Shown: one piece after another, positions 61,787 through 64,000 of the stretch
How positions within the stretch are numbered: position 1 is the first letter of the stretch
Layout: each line of letters starts with the position of its first letter
Assembly (NCBI RefSeq): GCF_011682175.1
Contig: NZ_WHJG01000001.1
Coordinates: forward strand, 124,001 to 188,000
DNA length: 64,000 nucleotides
Origin: Massilia frigida
GTDB lineage: Bacteria > Pseudomonadota > Gammaproteobacteria > Burkholderiales > Burkholderiaceae_D
Direction: 5' to 3'
Program-made: the position numbers and the translations under genes
The notes under the pieces: generated by a model
What the model saw: only the letters and a program-made list of their open reading frames with translations
What the model was told of the DNA's origin: nothing
The model's database searches: none

Positions 61787-64000
61787 ACGCAACCCGATGG
61801 ATCTGGATCACGCCGTCCGGCGAGGCCGGCTTGCCGAAGGCCGCCAGCAGCGCGGCTTCCTTCTCCTTGGCCGCCTTCAGGTGGCGCTCCTTCACATGCC
61901 CGTACCCGCGAATATCTTCAGGGATGCTGGCAATGGCCACCGCTTGCGACAAGGTCTCCGCGTTCAGCTTCGGCAGCAGGCCGCCGACCGTGTTGCGGTA
62001 CTCGGTAATGAGCGCGCGTTCCATCTTGCGCTCCGCCGTGTAGCCGAAGATGTCGAGCGCGCCGCCACGCAAGCCCTTCATCTTGGCCATCAGGCCGAAC
62101 GCCTTCATCATCCACGGGCCGAATTCCTGCTTGATCAGCTGGCCCTTGGAGTCGTGCTTGGCGAACAGCGGCGGCGCCAAGTGGAACTTGAGCTTGATGT
62201 CGCCCTCGAACATGCCGGCGATCTTCTCCTGGAAGGCGCCATTGGTGTACAGGCGCGCGACTTCATACTCGTCCTTGTACGCCATCAGCTTGTAGAAGTA
62301 GCGCGCCACCGCTTCGGTCAGGCGCGTGCCCTTGCCCAGCTTCGCTTCCTCGGCGCGCACCTGGTCCACGAAGGCCTTGTACTGGTTGGCGTAGGCGACA
62401 TCCTGGTAAGCGGTCAGCAGTTCGATGCGCTTGTTGATGATCTCGTCCAGGCTTTGCGTGCGCTTGAATTCGATCACCTTGGCCGGCGTCGTCATTTTCA
62501 CCAGCGACGCCAGATCGTGTGCCGCCGTGCGGCCCCAGGTAAAGGCGCTCTTGTTGAAGCCCACCGAGACATTGTTCAGTTCAATCGCCTTCAAGATCGA
62601 CGCTTCGCTCAAAGGCACCTGCCCTTTTTGCCACGCGTAGCCGAGCATGAACATATTGGTGGCGATCGAGTCGCCCATCAGCGCCGTGGCGATCTGGCCG
62701 GCATCGATAAAATCGACGCGCTCGGCACCGCAAGCCTTGACGATTTCCGCTTGCGAGGACGCTCCCGGGAATTGCCAGTCCGGGTTCTTGACGAATGCCG
62801 CCGTCGAGGAACCGGTCGAATTGATCGCCGCGTAAGTGCGGCCTTCGCCCATGCGCGAGAGGGCGTCGCGGCTGGCCGTGACGATCAGGTCGCAGCCGAT
62901 GACCAGGTCGGCGCTGCCGGTGCCCACGCGGGTCGAATGCAAATCGGCCTGCTTGTCGGCCAGGCGCACGTGCGACATCACCGGGCCGCCCTTCTGGGCC
63001 AGTCCGCTCATGTCGAGCACAATGGCGCCCTTGCCTTCGACGTGGGCCGCCATCGCCAGGATCTGGCCGACGGTGACCACGCCGGTGCCGCCGATCCCGG
63101 TGATCAGGATGCCGTACGGCGCGGCCGTGCCTTTCAACACAGGCGTCGGCAGCTGCGGCGGGGCCGCTTCGCCGGCGGCGGCTTTCTTCGGCTTCTTGAG
63201 CGAACCGCCTTCGACCGTGACAAAACTCGGGCAGAAACCCGTCACGCACGAGAAGTCCTTGTTGCAGGACGACTGGTTGATCTGGCGCTTGCGGCCCAGT
63301 TCCGTTTCCAGCGGTTCGACCGACAGGCAGTTCGACTGCACCGAGCAGTCGCCGCAGCCTTCGCACACAGCCTCGTTGATGACGGCGCGCTTGGCTGGAT
63401 CCGGGTACTCGTTGCGTTTCCGGCGACGCCGTTTTTCGGACGCACAGGTCTGGTCGTAGATCATGGCCGACACGCCCGGCTTGTCGCGCAGTTCGCGCTG
63501 CACATCCATCAACTCGCTGCGGTGGCGCACGGTCACGCCTTCGGCCCACTTGTAGTCGGACGGGTATTTTTCCGGTTCGTCGGTGACGACGATGATCGGG
63601 CCCACGCCTTCGGCCGCGATCTGGCGGCTGATCATGCCCGGGTCAAGCGGACCGTCGAATTCCTGGCCGCCGGTCATCGCAACCGCGTCGTTGAACAGGA
63701 TCTTGTAGGTGATGTTGACCTTGGCCGCCACCGCCGCGCGGATCGCCAGGATCCCCGAGTGGAAGTAGGTGCCGTCGCCCAGGTTGGTGAAGACGTGCTT
63801 CTCGTTGGTGAACGGCGCCTGGCCAACCCAGGTCACGCCTTCGGCGCCCATGTGAGTGAAGGTCGAGGTTTCGCGGTCCATCCACAGCACCATGTAGTGG
63901 CAGCCGATGCCGGCCAGCGCGCGCGAGCCTTCCGGCACCTTGGTCGAGGAGTTGTGCGGGCAGCCGGAGCAGAAATACGGCGTGCGGTCGGTGTCCGGAT
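61785..64000 (-). CDS. Indolepyruvate ferredoxin oxidoreductase, fused alpha/beta subunits (3' part; continues past the right edge)
   Basis: About 738 residues of the C-terminal part; the frame is open to the right edge (PDTDRTPYFCSGCPHNSSTK at its visible end). Visible parts: a thiamine-diphosphate domain (GIGCHYMVLWMDRETSTFTHMGAEGV, GDGTYFHSGILAIR), a cysteine set (CEGCGDCSVQSNCLS), then the gamma-like domain with ILITGIGGTGVVTVGQIL and DMSGLAQKGGPVMSHVR. The enzyme oxidatively decarboxylates aryl pyruvates to aryl-acetyl-CoA using ferredoxin or another acceptor. The single-chain form is common in betaproteobacteria (about 1150-1190 residues in full). It ends in a stop next to a 15-bp tandem repeat. 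Confidence 0.95.
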   Translation of the reverse strand, partial: PDTDRTPYFCSGCPHNSSTKVPEGSRALAGIGCHYMVLWMDRETSTFTHMGAEGVTWVGQAPFTNEKHVFTNLGDGTYFHSGILAIRAAVAAKVNITYKILFNDAVAMTGGQEFDGPLDPGMISRQIAAEGVGPIIVVTDEPEKYPSDYKWAEGVTVRHRSELMDVQRELRDKPGVSAMIYDQTCASEKRRRRKRNEYPDPAKRAVINEAVCEGCGDCSVQSNCLSVEPLETELGRKRQINQSSCNKDFSCVTGFCPSFVTVEGGSLKKPKKAAAGEAAPPQLPTPVLKGTAAPYGILITGIGGTGVVTVGQILAMAAHVEGKGAIVLDMSGLAQKGGPVMSHVRLADKQADLHSTRVGTGSADLVIGCDLIVTASRDALSRMGEGRTYAAINSTGSSTAAFVKNPDWQFPGASSQAEIVKACGAERVDFIDAGQIATALMGDSIATNMFMLGYAWQKGQVPLSEASILKAIELNNVSVGFNKSAFTWGRTAAHDLASLVKMTTPAKVIEFKRTQSLDEIINKRIELLTAYQDVAYANQYKAFVDQVRAEEAKLGKGTRLTEAVARYFYKLMAYKDEYEVARLYTNGAFQEKIAGMFEGDIKLKFHLAPPLFAKHDSKGQLIKQEFGPWMMKAFGLMAKMKGLRGGALDIFGYTAERKMERALITEYRNTVGGLLPKLNAETLSQAVAIASIPEDIRGYGHVKERHLKAAKEKEAALLAAFGKPASPDGVIQIHRVA

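Overview
The window looks like a chromosomal segment of a high-GC betaproteobacterium, most likely Burkholderiales / Oxalobacteraceae (Massilia-like). The grounds are the conserved block tRNA-Tyr, tRNA-Gly, tRNA-Thr, tuf, tRNA-Trp, secE, nusG, rplK, rplA, rplJ, rplL, rpoB, rpoC (all on the minus strand, 31.2 kb down to 17.0 kb), the betaproteobacterial look of those proteins, and glucose-type Gts ABC transport genes beside a LamB porin. The genus is an inference. No rRNA, CRISPR array, insertion sequence or prophage was found.

Layout. (1) 1-8924, plus strand: a tightly packed cluster that starts outside the window. It holds a GHMP amino-acid kinase (3' part), an SbnA-like PLP enzyme, an ATP-grasp ligase fused to DUF4213/DUF364, an MFS exporter, and an RND pump (membrane-fusion protein plus permease). 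From the ligase onward each gene overlaps the next by 4 bp (ATGA). It looks like an undescribed pathway that phosphorylates a hydroxy amino acid, displaces the phosphate, joins the product to another amino acid, and exports it. (2) 8.9-16.7 kb: a LysR/pirin/DoxX stress module and a run of minus-strand housekeeping or hypothetical genes (L,D-transpeptidase, alpha/beta hydrolase, VOC, DUF3592, DUF1176). Then comes an unknown gene behind a near-perfect sigma-54 promoter, and a small RelE-type toxin-antitoxin pair whose antitoxin begins at TTG. (3) 16.9-31.4 kb: the transcription/translation block, with an L10 leader, promoters and terminators. (4) 31.5-37.3 kb: signalling genes (HDOD-GAF, receiver-TPR with Glu at the phosphoacceptor site, receiver-HD-GYP) and a divergent cheW. 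(5) 37.3-41.5 kb: small accessory genes, a membrane J-domain protein and a MidA-like methyltransferase. (6) 41.5-51.2 kb: a sugar sensing and uptake locus. A solute-binding protein, an OmpR-type regulator and a histidine kinase face away from a LamB porin and a complete ABC importer (binding protein, two permeases, ATPase). (7) 51.3-53.4 kb: folM-like, folB and ttcA, closed by a strong terminator. (8) 53.5-64 kb: a frameshifted HipA/YjjJ-type kinase behind 12-bp repeats, an M14 peptidase, a 1273-residue M48 membrane peptidase that appears to start at ATC, MAPEG and DUF3224 proteins, and the 3' part of a fused indolepyruvate ferredoxin oxidoreductase running off the right edge.

Identifications come from reading motifs and comparing them with remembered families. 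No database search was possible. The most novel items are the kinase/PLP/ATP-grasp-DUF364 cluster, the probable ATC start codon of the M48 gene, the sigma-54-controlled unknown gene, and the degenerate receiver domain.
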